A stretch of DNA of 64,000 nucleotides, from positions 2,624,501 to 2,688,500 of the forward strand of contig JAQFVV010000072.1 of NCBI GenBank assembly GCA_028023455.1. Direction: 5' to 3'. A program made the position numbers and the translations under genes. The DNA is from Epiperipatus broadwayi (lineage: Eukaryota; Onychophora; Udeonychophora; Euonychophora; Peripatidae). The first letter of the stretch is position 1. Each line of letters begins with the position of its first letter. Below are positions 23,131 through 33,660 of the stretch, in pieces. The notes under the pieces are model-generated. The model was not told the DNA's origin and made no database searches. It was given only the letters and a program-made list of their open reading frames with translations.

Positions 23131-23730
23131 TTTATTGCATAGATATACTTAATTAATGTAAGTAGGTGTAATAATGTTCAAGGCTAAATGGGTTTATAAG
23201 TAATCATTAAAAACCAGTCAACACTTAGATTATCCCAATATCAATAACAATCAACAATTTCAAACTGTTGTCAAGGCAACTTCCTTATAACAATAAGAGT
23301 GGAATCTCACCCTTATTAATGGTATGATATATTTATATAGAAAGTAAAGATTGCAACTTACAGAGATTAAAATTATTGCTACAAAGAAGTTTAAATAAAC
23401 CTCTTTAAACAGGTAAATAAAACCTAGTCTGAATACAGATGTATAAATAGTCAATTGTAACATTACAAACTGCTGTTATAAATGTGAAATTGCACCCAAA
23501 GTATTACCTAAATAATAAGTGTAATTAATGCTCAAGGCTAAATAGATATGTATCAATAATTAATCCCCATGGTCAAGTTGCAATCTTTAGTGTCTATATA
23601 AGTATATCAGACTATTAATAAGGGTGGTATTCCACCCTTATTGTTATAATGAGGTTGCCATGACAATAGTTTGAAGTTGTTGATTGTTATTCATATTGGG
23701 ATTGTCTAAGTGTTGACTGGTTTTTAATGA
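23131..23730. repeat. Inverted-repeat element, family shared with 31380-31745
   Basis: The left arm from 23203 (CCAGTCAACACTTAGATTAT, then CAATAACAATCAACAATTTC, then CTCACCCTTATTAATGGTAT) is mirrored by the right arm ending at 23730 (AATAAGGGTGGTATTCCACC, GTTGATTGTTATTCATATTG, GTCTAAGTGTTGACTGGTTT). The middle (about 23360-23560) holds AAACCTCTTTAAACAGGTAA and AATTGCACCCAAAGTATTAC, both also present at 31500-31620. No coding potential is seen. It behaves like a MITE or foldback repeat of unknown class. Confidence 0.72.
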
Positions 23731-23744
23731 TTTTTTCTCCCTCA

Positions 23745-23850
23745 TGTGTCATAGCATCAGCTGGGAAGTGAACCCGCTAACCTGGGACAACTGCTTGTAA
23801 ATTGTAAAGCAGCTGTCGCTGATCTCTCAACCACCAATGCTTGACTGTTT
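23745..23850 (-). repeat. tRNA-derived SINE, diverged copy 2
   Basis: On the minus strand this begins AGTCAAGCATTGGTGGTTGA and ends CTGATGCTATGACACATGAG, the same head and end as the copy at 25789-25890 with many substitutions. Confidence 0.65.
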
Positions 23851-24035
23851 TTTAATGATTAACTAATGTAATAGTTTATATTTCACAATCCTAAATTCTA
23901 TGCTGCTTATTTGTTTACAAAACAGTCACTCTTTTTTTCATATTTGTAGTTTCATTTAGTTATGCTTTTTTAAAAATATTATATATCTAAATTTTAACTT
24001 TTTAGTTCACAGAGCATATATTTAGGTATTTTTTA

Positions 24036-24488
24036 TTTTTTAAATATTGAGATTTTGGATGTGATATGTTGGACTATTTCCATCAGCTATGAATTATTTA
24101 AACTTTATTTAAACTTTCCAAATGCAAACAACTTATTAGTAATAACACACAAATAGACAACATAGGTTAGTAATTACACAACGTTTCGAGTAGTATTATT
24201 CTCCACTCTTCTTCAAGTATTGCTGGCCTATATGCACAGTGACAATATTCTCTTAGAAGTTGAACTCACACCTTTAGATTCTTGAATCTCGAATTTACGG
24301 CAAATGCTCTACCAACTGAGCTATGCAGTCAAAGAATACTACTACTCGAAACGTAGTGTAATTACTAACAAGTTGTTGTATTTGGAAAGTTTAAATAAAG
24401 TTGAAAATTTTCAATACATTCAACATTAATCCATAGATGATGGAAATAGTCCAACATATAACATCCAAAATCTCAATGTTTAAAAAAA
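24036..24488. repeat. Second inverted pair of the tRNA-headed SINE-like repeat
   Basis: The left arm (minus orientation, 24036-24330) contains GTTTCGAGTAGTATTATTCT, the A-box region as its complement (CCAACTGAGCTATGC) and the TTGGACTATTTCCATCA end. The right arm (24345-24488) is the same unit on the plus strand but lacks the head and the middle. As at 20331-21113, the symmetry extends into flank: TTTTTAAATATTGAGATTTT on the left mirrors AAAATCTCAATGTTTAAAAA on the right, and this flank is different from that of the other locus. Confidence 0.75.
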
Positions 24489-25785
24489 TGAAAAATTCCA
24501 TAAATGTTTCATATATTCAGGTCTTTCAATTTTTCTAGTTTACTTAATAAACTAGGAGTTTTGGTAAAACGTTTGCAAGGTAAGGGAAATTAGTCGGGAA
24601 AATTTTACATGGTTCAAGATTTATAATTAAGCTTGAAGAAATGAACCAGAACTTGACTGGTTACAAATATTCAAATTTTAAATATGAGTATGAATGCATA
24701 TACATTTACTCACATATGCGTACACACACCATCAGCATCTTTCAAAAATAGTTCTTTTTATAATCACTTTTGCTAAATATTTACATTTCAATTATTTACA
24801 GCTATGGGTTTTATAAAACTTGTTATTGCAGAAAGAGTAATCAATTTTCTTTTATTAGAATAGTTTATATATATATGCAATAATTTGTTTTAAGAATTTC
24901 GTTCTATAAATATTAATTTAAAAGCATCAAACCTTTTTATAAATTTTATTTTTATTTTTTTATATACTTGTTATGCATTTCCTTTTTGTAAAATTTAATT
25001 AGAAGGTGCAAAAGTACATTTCTAAATCAGTTCACTCTTTTTTTATATATAGGCCAGTTGAGTTTGGAAAGTAACAAATATTATATATATATTGATCTAT
25101 AACTTAGTAACGTTTTAAATAAATAAATACGATGTACATATATAAAGGGAATCCATATAAAATAGTTTACTGAAAGGAAAATAGATTTGATTTAAACAAT
25201 AGATGAACTAATAAAGTGCTTCAAACAACATGCGTAATGAAACACCAAATAAAATGAAACTTTTTAAAAAATAGATAAATTGATATTTAAAAAATATATA
25301 TCAAAGAAATCACTTATGAAATGTCTATCAAATTTCTTTACATTTTTATTATATGCACATTTTAAGGATTTTTATTAGTTGCCGTTTTAACCATATTGAC
25401 TTTAGATTTTACTAATATTTTGCAATATAATACGGTTACCATATTCCTTGTAAGAAAATACAAGCAAAAACGTCCATGAAAAAAAAAATTGATTAAAACC
25501 CCCGAATTGTCACTGTTTAAAATATTAGCTTAACCCGTTCTAAGCGGATAATCACACTAATAAGATACTTCGTTGTACACAAAATACTTAAATATTAAGA
25601 AACCACCATAAATGTGTATTAATAATAGTAATATCCCAGGTTTATTATAAACTTGAAACATAATTGTTTATTTGTAAATAATAATAAATTCATCAAACAA
25701 TATTGATATATTTGGCAATCAAATACAAAATTAAGGAACTTTTTTAATTTTTTATGTTTTATTTTATGTAAACTTTAATGTAGTC
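24489..25785. other. AT-rich sequence without a gene
   Basis: Poly-A/T rich, many short homopolymers. I see nothing to annotate. Confidence 0.5.
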
Positions 25786-25895
25786 AAGCGTTAGTGGTCG
25801 AGTGGTTAGCACCGCTGCCTTACAGGCAGTTGTCCCGGGATTCGCTTCCCGGCCGACGCTTTGACACATTAATTTGTTGACTGATTGAAAAAAAA
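25786..25895 (+). repeat. tRNA-derived SINE, best-preserved copy
   Basis: The head starts AGCGTTAGTGGTCGAGTGGT, which holds a good A box (TGGTCGAGTGG), then a hairpin GCTGC-CTTACAG-GCAGT that mimics an anticodon arm, then CCCGGGATTCGCTTCCCGGC, a B-box arm with one extra loop base. The acceptor ends AGCGTT and GACGCT can pair with one wobble. It then runs into TTTGACACATTAATTTG and an A-rich tail. A tRNA pseudogene is the alternative, but two diverged relatives with the same non-tRNA ending (3226-3326, 23745-23850) favour a SINE. Confidence 0.7.
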
Positions 25896-26962
25896 AAAAT
25901 ATTTTTTTGTTGTTGTACATTAATCAAAATTTCCACCCAAGGCTCATGTTAAATCAGGATTTTTTTAATTTTTTTTTTTGGTTATTTGAATTTCTATTAG
26001 TTTGCATATCTATCATTTATATATTTGCTTGGAGTGTTCCAAAATAATTAAAATGAGCTCTCCTTAGTAAATGTAAATTACTATTAACTTAAATAAAGCT
26101 AAACATCTTGGTTATTGCTAAATTTCAACTACACATAAATAACTTTTACTACTGTTTAAATATGTAATGTTTAGCATTACCATCAGATCTCGGAACATTC
26201 TCGTTCGAATACGTTACTCAGAAGACTCGTAACATATCATTTTAATAAACGGGCAAATATAGTTTTACTTTTCATTTATCAATTCCTGTATTCATTATGA
26301 TCTGCTTGAAAATAATTCTGACATATTTGAATGAGAATATTCTGGGATGTGATTACATCTTGTTTAATATAATATTCACTTCTACTATTATTATTAGCTC
26401 TCCATATAATAATTTGAAACATCAGATAGAAATGGTCATTTTCAGTCTGTGTACGATGATGGATTTTACTATGATAAGAGAGCATTATCCTCTACAGCCA
26501 ACAATTCAGGTTTAAGCAATCAAATTGATACTGATTTACATATGAATGTAAGGAATGTTAAATAACTAGCGATATTGATATCCTTGAAGTATCCGTAACC
26601 TTCATCCACCCAGGATCTTTAACTGCATAGAAGATGCAGATTTCTCTAGACTGCCATTTTAAAACTTGACTTTAAAACTGATTTTTCATTCACCATGTTG
26701 AAAATGAACTGCTTTTTTTACATTATTATTATTGCATTGGTAACTAATTTTTGTAATAGTCTACATTTATAATAGATTCAGAATATCTATTGGTGCATTC
26801 ATAATGAATTAACTGAATGAGATATAATGAATACCAGTTTGTTTTAATTAATTCAGGAATCTTTATATGTTTGAATTTATATTTTAGTTACTTTTCCATG
26901 TAGTAATATTTGAAATACGGGTATCATTCATATATCTGGAGCTTAATTGTAAATATAAGAGA
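25896..26962. other. AT-rich sequence without a gene
   Basis: Two short overlapping open frames near 26280-26515 are on opposite strands and show no domain, so I do not call a gene. Confidence 0.5.
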
Positions 26963-27479
26963 TTTGACACAGACTTTCAAGCACCTTTCAACTATCCACA
27001 CTATCTCATATCATTGATACACAAGATAAATAATCACCAATATCATATTTCGTGCTGAATCACCACTCATCAGTTAGTTCAGATCATCATCTCCCACACA
27101 CATATATAGTCAATGCTCAGTTTATATTAAGATAGCAAATCTTCATACTTTAATGGACAGGTTTCAATCTATTCCAACCTCCAACTCTTCAGCCATCCAT
27201 ACCATTGAAAATCTGATGATGGAATGCCCAAATTCCATGCTGAAGATTTGAAGTAGATTGAAGCTTTTCCATTAAAGTAGGAAGATTTGCTATCTTAATA
27301 TAAACTGAGTACTGATTATATATGAGAGTGGCAGATAATCTGGACCAACTGATGAGCGCTGATTCAGCATGAAATACATATATTGGTGATTATTTATCTT
27401 TTCTACATTGTGTGATCATGGGTATCAGTGGTATGAAATAGTGTGGATAGTTGAAAGATGCTTGAAAGTCTGTGTTCAA
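26963..27479. repeat. 515-bp near-continuous palindrome
   Basis: The left arm starts with GACACAGACTTTCAAGCACC and the right arm ends with GATGCTTGAAAGTCTGTGTT. Intermediate blocks are mirrored too: CTCAGTTTATATTAAGATAG against CTATCTTAATATAAACTGAG, and CAATCTATTCCAACCTCC against its partner near 27255. The centre near 27220 has CTGATGATGGAATGCCC, itself a small hairpin (GGAAT...ATTCC). There is no coding potential. It could be a head-to-head pair of a Penelope-like or SINE-like end, as at 20331. Confidence 0.75.
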
Positions 27480-27654
27480 ACCCCTATATTTTCCATGTTG
27501 TAATAAGCTGCATTTTGTCACAGTCAATAACAGTTTTTAATAATAGATAATTAAAACCTACTATTAAAAATATCCCCCCTTATCAAAATGAATACAAATA
27601 ATAAACTGAGTCACTTTCAACTGTACTGATGTTATATACATATAACAGCTATTA

Positions 27655-28170
<516 letters not shown>

Positions 28171-28189
28171 TACATACATCAAACAGGCA

Positions 28190-29835
28190 GACCCATAAAG
28201 AGTGCTGAACAGGTGAAAAGTGGTGATATAAATTGATGTATGTTTTATAATTAGTTGCAAAGACTTATTTTAAGGTATTCTTTATATTATTTCAAAATTA
28301 GCATGATAAAAAACAACTGATAAATTTCAAATAACGATCTAATTAACCTTGTTAATGATATATATGTTTTATATTAAATAGGGTTATAAAGTTGTTGAAT
28401 TTATATATCGAATACAATGGAATATATTTATTAAAATGTTATATCTAATACTTTATTTTTTACACTAACTATTAAATCAACATTTGGTTTTTAATTATAA
28501 AATAAAATATAAAACTAAAATATTTTGATTCATAATAAAATCGTATTTAAATTTACTTTGTTTTAAATTTTATATTTTTCTTGCGTTTTTTCGGTTTCCA
28601 TTACTCTGCAAAAATATATAGAAACCAAAAATATAAGAGGGAAAAGGTTAATTTCAGCTTTTGAAAAAGATGAAGAATTCCAAAATGTGATTTTCTAAAA
28701 AAAATAAGTTATTTATAGCAATACAAGCAAAGCGAATCAAAAAAAAACTAAAACAAATCTGATATATGACAATAAACTCGCAAATAATATTGACATTTTT
28801 CTTGGTATGTTTTCAAAATATATTTAATAAACACACTACAATATCAAAACTGTAAACAGAAAATAAGAAAGTCACGTAATTTTTGTAAAATGCATAAGAC
28901 AGCATGTTTTTTGGGACATCTCAAGACCATCGTATTGATAAGCGGGGCCTTTGTGCAAATTTAATTTCAGCGCCCCGTTCCATGAAATAAAATCCATAAA
29001 TTAAAATAAAATGAATTCTATAATTAAAAAAGTATCTACCTATAACTCTCCTGGCTTCGCTTGCCACAAAATTATGTGGCAAATAATGATAATAAAATTC
29101 TGATTTGCAATTAGACTTATCTTTAATAAAAAACTAACTGGCTCATAGAATTTTCAACTAATTTTTATCTGATATATATATAATCTTATATAAGTAATTC
29201 TACTTGTAGTTTATCATCTTTACGATGTATGCAACCACCCTATTGGACTTACTAAAAATATAATAAAATCAGGATAGTTTGTAGAGATCCTCATGAATCA
29301 TTATCAATAACCATTGGTCAATTCTCTATGATACAACAACCAATGGAATATTCTACTGCTTTGCCTTTGAAATCTGGGTGATCTTGCAGTTCCATCTACC
29401 ATCATGAAGAGAAAAGATGAGTCTGTTTTCTTTATTCTTACAAATCAGCTTGCCTGCATTATTTTTTAACCGGCATGTCAATTATTTTGTTGAAAATAAT
29501 TATTTTGTTTCAAAATCCATTAGTTACTTTTAGTCTAATTTAGAATCTCACATGCATAATTTGTTTAGATTTTCTTTTAACAATTATATTCATTCAATAG
29601 TAACATATACACACTATTATTTAATTTTTATGTGTTGTTATTCCAGTGTTAACATTTTAATCATATTATACATGCTATACTTTATTATGGACATAATATA
29701 TAGTTCATCATTTCTAATTTTTATATTTTCATTGCTTATACAATAAATTTTTAGAAGCCATTAGCATGCATTTGCAGTTTATTTTACTGGTATGTTATGT
29801 TGGATAACTATAAAATAAAATCAAACACTTGGTTT
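28190..29835. other. AT-rich sequence without a gene
   Basis: Nothing coding is visible. Around 28940-28985, GCGGGGCCTTTGTGCAAATT and CAGCGCCCCGTTCC stand out as GC-rich against the background and may be the worn end of a hAT-like element, but no partner end was found. Confidence 0.45.
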
Positions 29836-29875
29836 GTTTTACTAGATAAATATTTTATATACTATTCCAAAAATG

Positions 29876-30060
29876 CAACTATTTACAAGTGTCACATGAT
29901 CACCATCTCTTATGCCACAAGCCAGAACTAGTCTGAGAATATTAGATGAATAGGCATTAGATAGGGATTTTATGCACAAGCCTTCTGGCATCCACTGATT
30001 ATTCTGTTTGGCACGGTGTGGCACTATTGTACAGAGAGTTTTGCCTTGTTAATTTAGAAG
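29876..30060. repeat. Penelope-like terminal repeat fragment
   Basis: TCACATGATCACCATCTCTT, GCCAGAACTAGTCTGAGAAT and GGCACTATTGTACAGAGAGT recur in altered form near 33310-33370 and in both arms of 54700-55415. The AACTAGTCTGAGA / AACTGGTCCGAGG type core resembles the ends of the Penelope-like unit at 2000-2025 (AAACCGGTCTGAAA). The class assignment is inference from this resemblance. Confidence 0.45.
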
Positions 30061-30945
30061 TGCTTTCAAATGATGTTATATGGTTATTACATTTAACAGA
30101 GTAGCATTAAATGATGTAATATTGATATAATGAAATTTATTAAGAATAATATCTTTTTTAAAAAAATTGTTTTTTACTATTTCCTTGAATTTGAACTGCC
30201 CACAATCAAAAACAATAGTCTTGAATACATTTGGGTAATACTATAGATCAATTACAAATTTAACAAATCCTACAATAGTCCAAATCCAAGGAAAAGCTGA
30301 TTAGTAAAACATTTAAAAAATATAAATCAATATTTTTTAGAAAAGATAATATCAGTATTAAAGAATATTTAAAAACATTTGACAGAGTAATACAATTGAT
30401 CTCAAACCCCCATATTTCAGTGCCTAATTAATGTAATTATCTTCTATGTGACTGTTGTCTAACATACTGCAGAGTTATCATAATTATCATGGAGTAATAC
30501 ATTTTAAATCAGTTTATTTTTAAATAAATCACAAATAGCAGCAGGTCATTTGTCATAAAAATTAGGATTTTTAAATAAAAGTGATCCAGAAATCTAAATA
30601 TTTTCACTTATATATAAATTTTATTAATTATTGTGGCAACATGGCACCTGTCTATATGATTTAGCTCAATGGGAGAGTATATAATATGTAGTCTATTTTG
30701 AATAATTTCACAGCACTAAGTAAAAATATGTATATATAATTCTTATAAATATTTATTTTCTCTCTTTTTTCTGCTATTCTCATATACAATATTGCAATTC
30801 CGAAAAATCCTTCTTACACTTTCCAGCAAAATTTATTATAAAAATTGTAACAAAATGTTTTAAAGGGTTTAATATGTTAGAAAAGTAATAATTTGTATAG
30901 AATTGTTAAATGTCTTATGTAATGGTTGTATTGTTATATGTATTT
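30061..30945. other. AT-rich sequence without a gene
   Basis: No repeats or open frames of note. Confidence 0.45.
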
Positions 30946-30948
30946 AAA

Positions 30949-31005
30949 TTTTTGTAGATCTGATGAAGATTGCAAGGTACAGTCGAAACTGTAATTAATA
31001 AATAA
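30949..31005 (+). ncRNA. Candidate type I hammerhead ribozyme in a Penelope-like 3' end
   Basis: CTGATGA (30960-30966) and GAAA (30985-30988) are the invariant hammerhead core boxes. Between them GATTG (30968-30972) pairs with CAGTC (30980-30984) around a CAAGGTA loop as stem II. GAAA is followed by C-T-GTA, a minimal two-pair stem III and a GUA cleavage triplet. The flanks TTTTTGTAGAT (30949-30959) and ATTAATAAATAA (30994-31005) can form stem I with few mismatches. Tiny stem III and dimer action are known for hammerheads of Penelope-like elements and newt satellites. Cleavage is untested. A mutated relative lies at 55711-55745. Confidence 0.5.
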
Positions 31006-31379
31006 TAAAAATTTGCTAAAAATATTTATGAACATCTTTCTAACAATGGAATAATTTGAAATCTAAACAATTTCATTTACTTATACATTTTATTAATTAT
31101 TGCACCAATGTGGTGCCTTTGTGCCTCGCACAACCTGCACATGTGCATACAGTGGTCCTGTAACACCCAGCCATTTATCTATTTACATACATGTATAAAA
31201 AGTAATTTTAAATTTAACCAGAGCAATAAAAGACAATTTAATATTAATATTAATTTTAAAATTAATATTAAAAATTAATGAAATGTCTATATTACAAATT
31301 AATATTATTTTTATTTATCTCTTCATTGATTATCTAATGTATATTCATCATTTATAAGTATATCATTAAACTCAGTCAA

Positions 31380-31745
31380 CACTTAGACAATCCTAATATC
31401 AATTTATTTACCACCTTTATTTACGTTCCAGTATATTTATATAGACACTAAAGATTGCAACTTAACCACAGAGATTGAAATTATTGATATAAAGAAGTTT
31501 AAATAAACCTCTTTAAACAGGTAAATACAACCTGTTTTGAATGCAGATTAATAAATAGCCAATTGTAACATTACAAACTGCAATTATAATTTTCAAATTG
31601 CACCCAAAGTATTACTTAAATAATAAGTATAATAATGCCTAAGGCTAAATAAGTTTATAAGTAATCATTAAAATCAATCAACATTTAGACAATCTTAATA
31701 TCAATAAAAATCAACAATCTCAACCTGTTGTCAAGGTATATATAT
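31380..31745. repeat. Second copy of the 23.2-kb repeat family
   Basis: CAGTCAACACTTAGACAATC, AAACCTCTTTAAACAGGTAA, CAAATTGCACCCAAAGTATT and TCAACCTGTTGTCAAGG occur in the same order as at 23131-23730. Here the copy ends after the CTGTTGTCAAGG block. Confidence 0.7.
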
Positions 31746-32190
31746 AATTAAATATTTATAAATACAGTAATTAGATAAATAATATTTTAATTTGCGAAGC
31801 ACAGATAGTTGAAAATTGAAATAACTTGAGTCCTGCTGAATCTCACTGCACTCGTTAAAATACGTATACAACAGCCAATCAGAATGTCATGATAGCCATC
31901 CAAACAACAATCAAATCCAAACAACAATCAAAGCCAAACACCCTTTTCTCATAAAATCTTTGTTGTGTGTTTGGATTTGATTGTTGTTTGGATGGCTATC
32001 ATGACATTCTGATTGGCTGTTGTATACGTATTTTAATGAGTGCAGTGAGATTCAGTAATTAGATAATTAACATTTTTATCCATTTAGGAGCACTTTTGAA
32101 AGATTACTAGGATAATTGAAAGCACTCCTAAGTGGATAAAATTTTTAATTATTTAATTACTGTATTTATAAGTTTTAATTATATAATTAT
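31746..32190. repeat. Nested hairpins: near-perfect 220-bp palindrome inside a 440-bp inverted repeat
   Basis: The inner arms 31835-31945 and 31960-32055 match almost base for base (CTGAATCTCACTGCACTC against GAGTGCAGTGAGATTCAG; GCCAATCAGAATGTCATGAT against its mirror), with CAAACAACAATCAAATCC repeated near the loop. Outer arms near 31745-31785 and 32145-32190 (AATACAGTAATTAGATAAAT against its mirror) enclose them, and a third hairpin lies at 32070-32150 (TTTTATCCATTTAGGAGCAC against its mirror). Confidence 0.85.
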
Positions 32191-33394
32191 GTATATTGCT
32201 TTGAAAAATATTATATATTTATATATATAAAGCAAATAAATTAACATTAACAATACTAAAGAATCTATTAAGGTTCAGTACCCAATTATAATTCCATCTA
32301 TACAAAAATGACATTTCAAGAGTATAGATAAAATCATGATTGCTTTTGTGTGTGTGTGTACATACATAATACACATGATTATACAAAAATAATAAGTGAA
32401 TAGTTTATTGCTTGAGAAACATAATAAAACTGGATTGTAATCTGTGGATTTAGAGATCCAAAATCTATTTTTCTACTATTTCACCAAATCATGCAAGGCC
32501 AACAACAAAAAGGTTATCTTAGACTTTTTTCTCTACACAAAAGAAAAAAGATATTTTGAACTTACTTATCTAAATAACTAGTGCAGTAGCTACTTACTTA
32601 AAAAGTAATCAGTACTTAATATATTTATAAAGTCACGTATATCAAGTGTAATAAAATATTATTGAAGCCAAACATAAGATCTAAGTAACTACATGGATAT
32701 AAGTTTTATGTTGCAGGATGAGATACACATATTGGCTAGTAGTTAATAACCTTTCAATGTATTGATACACAAGACTATTTTAATCTATTTAAACACTTTT
32801 TTATCATTTGATAAATAATTTTCATGCATTATATTTGTACAAATATATTTTCTTCACTGTCGACTTTTATATAGATATTTGCCATGGCAATCATGAACAA
32901 TTTGTCTCACTATTTTGATTAATAATCAACTATTCACTGTAATAGTCTTTAAAAAAATCAAAAAACCTTTTAAAAACATTTACTATTTTTTATATAAAAA
33001 AATTTCAATTAATATCATTTATTATTATTTTTAAAGCAAAACATTTTTTAAGATTAGTAACATTGCAGAACAATGATTTTATAAAGGCAATGTCATTAGA
33101 AAATAAAATTATGACATTAAACCAAAAAAGTACACTACACAGAATTTATTCATTAAAACTAGATATTAGATAATATATATATAAAGTTATATAATGTATG
33201 TATTATTTTTTCTGTATATTGTTATGTTATGTAGTCAATTCTTAGAAGTTATATTGGATCTCTATATGACAGTTTTATTCTATTTTATTAATGTTTTATT
33301 TTAAACCAACAAGCATCACATGATCACATCTCCACTACTATATGGTGGCACTACTATATGGAGTTTTGCATTGCTTTGTTTATAATGTTTTATT
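32191..33394. other. AT-rich sequence; small Penelope-like fragment near 33305-33375
   Basis: Only CATCACATGATCACATCTCC and GGCACTACTATATGGAGTTT near 33315-33370 relate to another feature (29876-30060). No gene is visible. Confidence 0.45.
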
Positions 33395-33660
33395 TTGTTA
33401 TTGTTGTTATTTCACTTCCATTATAAAACACTAGATGGTGTTCTATCTGCAATCATAGGTGCTGAGAGATTCCTGACTCCATTTAAGGAGAAGTCACAGT
33501 GCATCACATCACATCAACATTAAAATAGATGATTAACATAAAGGGGCATGAAACCATGTCCAAAAAGGCTTTATATATATATATAATTATTATTAATATA
33601 AAATCATATAGCTATTGTACATGATTTTTATTATTTATTATAGTTTATTTATTTTGCACA
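33395..33660 (+). repeat. Repeat shared with 48360-48580, interrupted by a LINE C tail
   Basis: TCACTTCCATTATAAAACAC, TAGATGGTGTTCTATCTGCA, the AAAATAGAT block and TTTTTATTATTTATTATAGT occur in both copies in order. In this copy about 55 bp at 33463-33516 (TTTAAGGAGAAGTCACAGTG, then CATCACATCACATCA) are extra. They match the complement of the LINE C 3' end at 58166-58215, so a short LINE C tail has been inserted here. Confidence 0.75.

Noticed and set aside
25786-25865. A functional tRNA with a TAC anticodon-like loop
   Set aside because: The D stem has a mismatch, the T loop is one base too long, and relatives at 3226 and 23745 share the non-tRNA ending, so a SINE head fits better.
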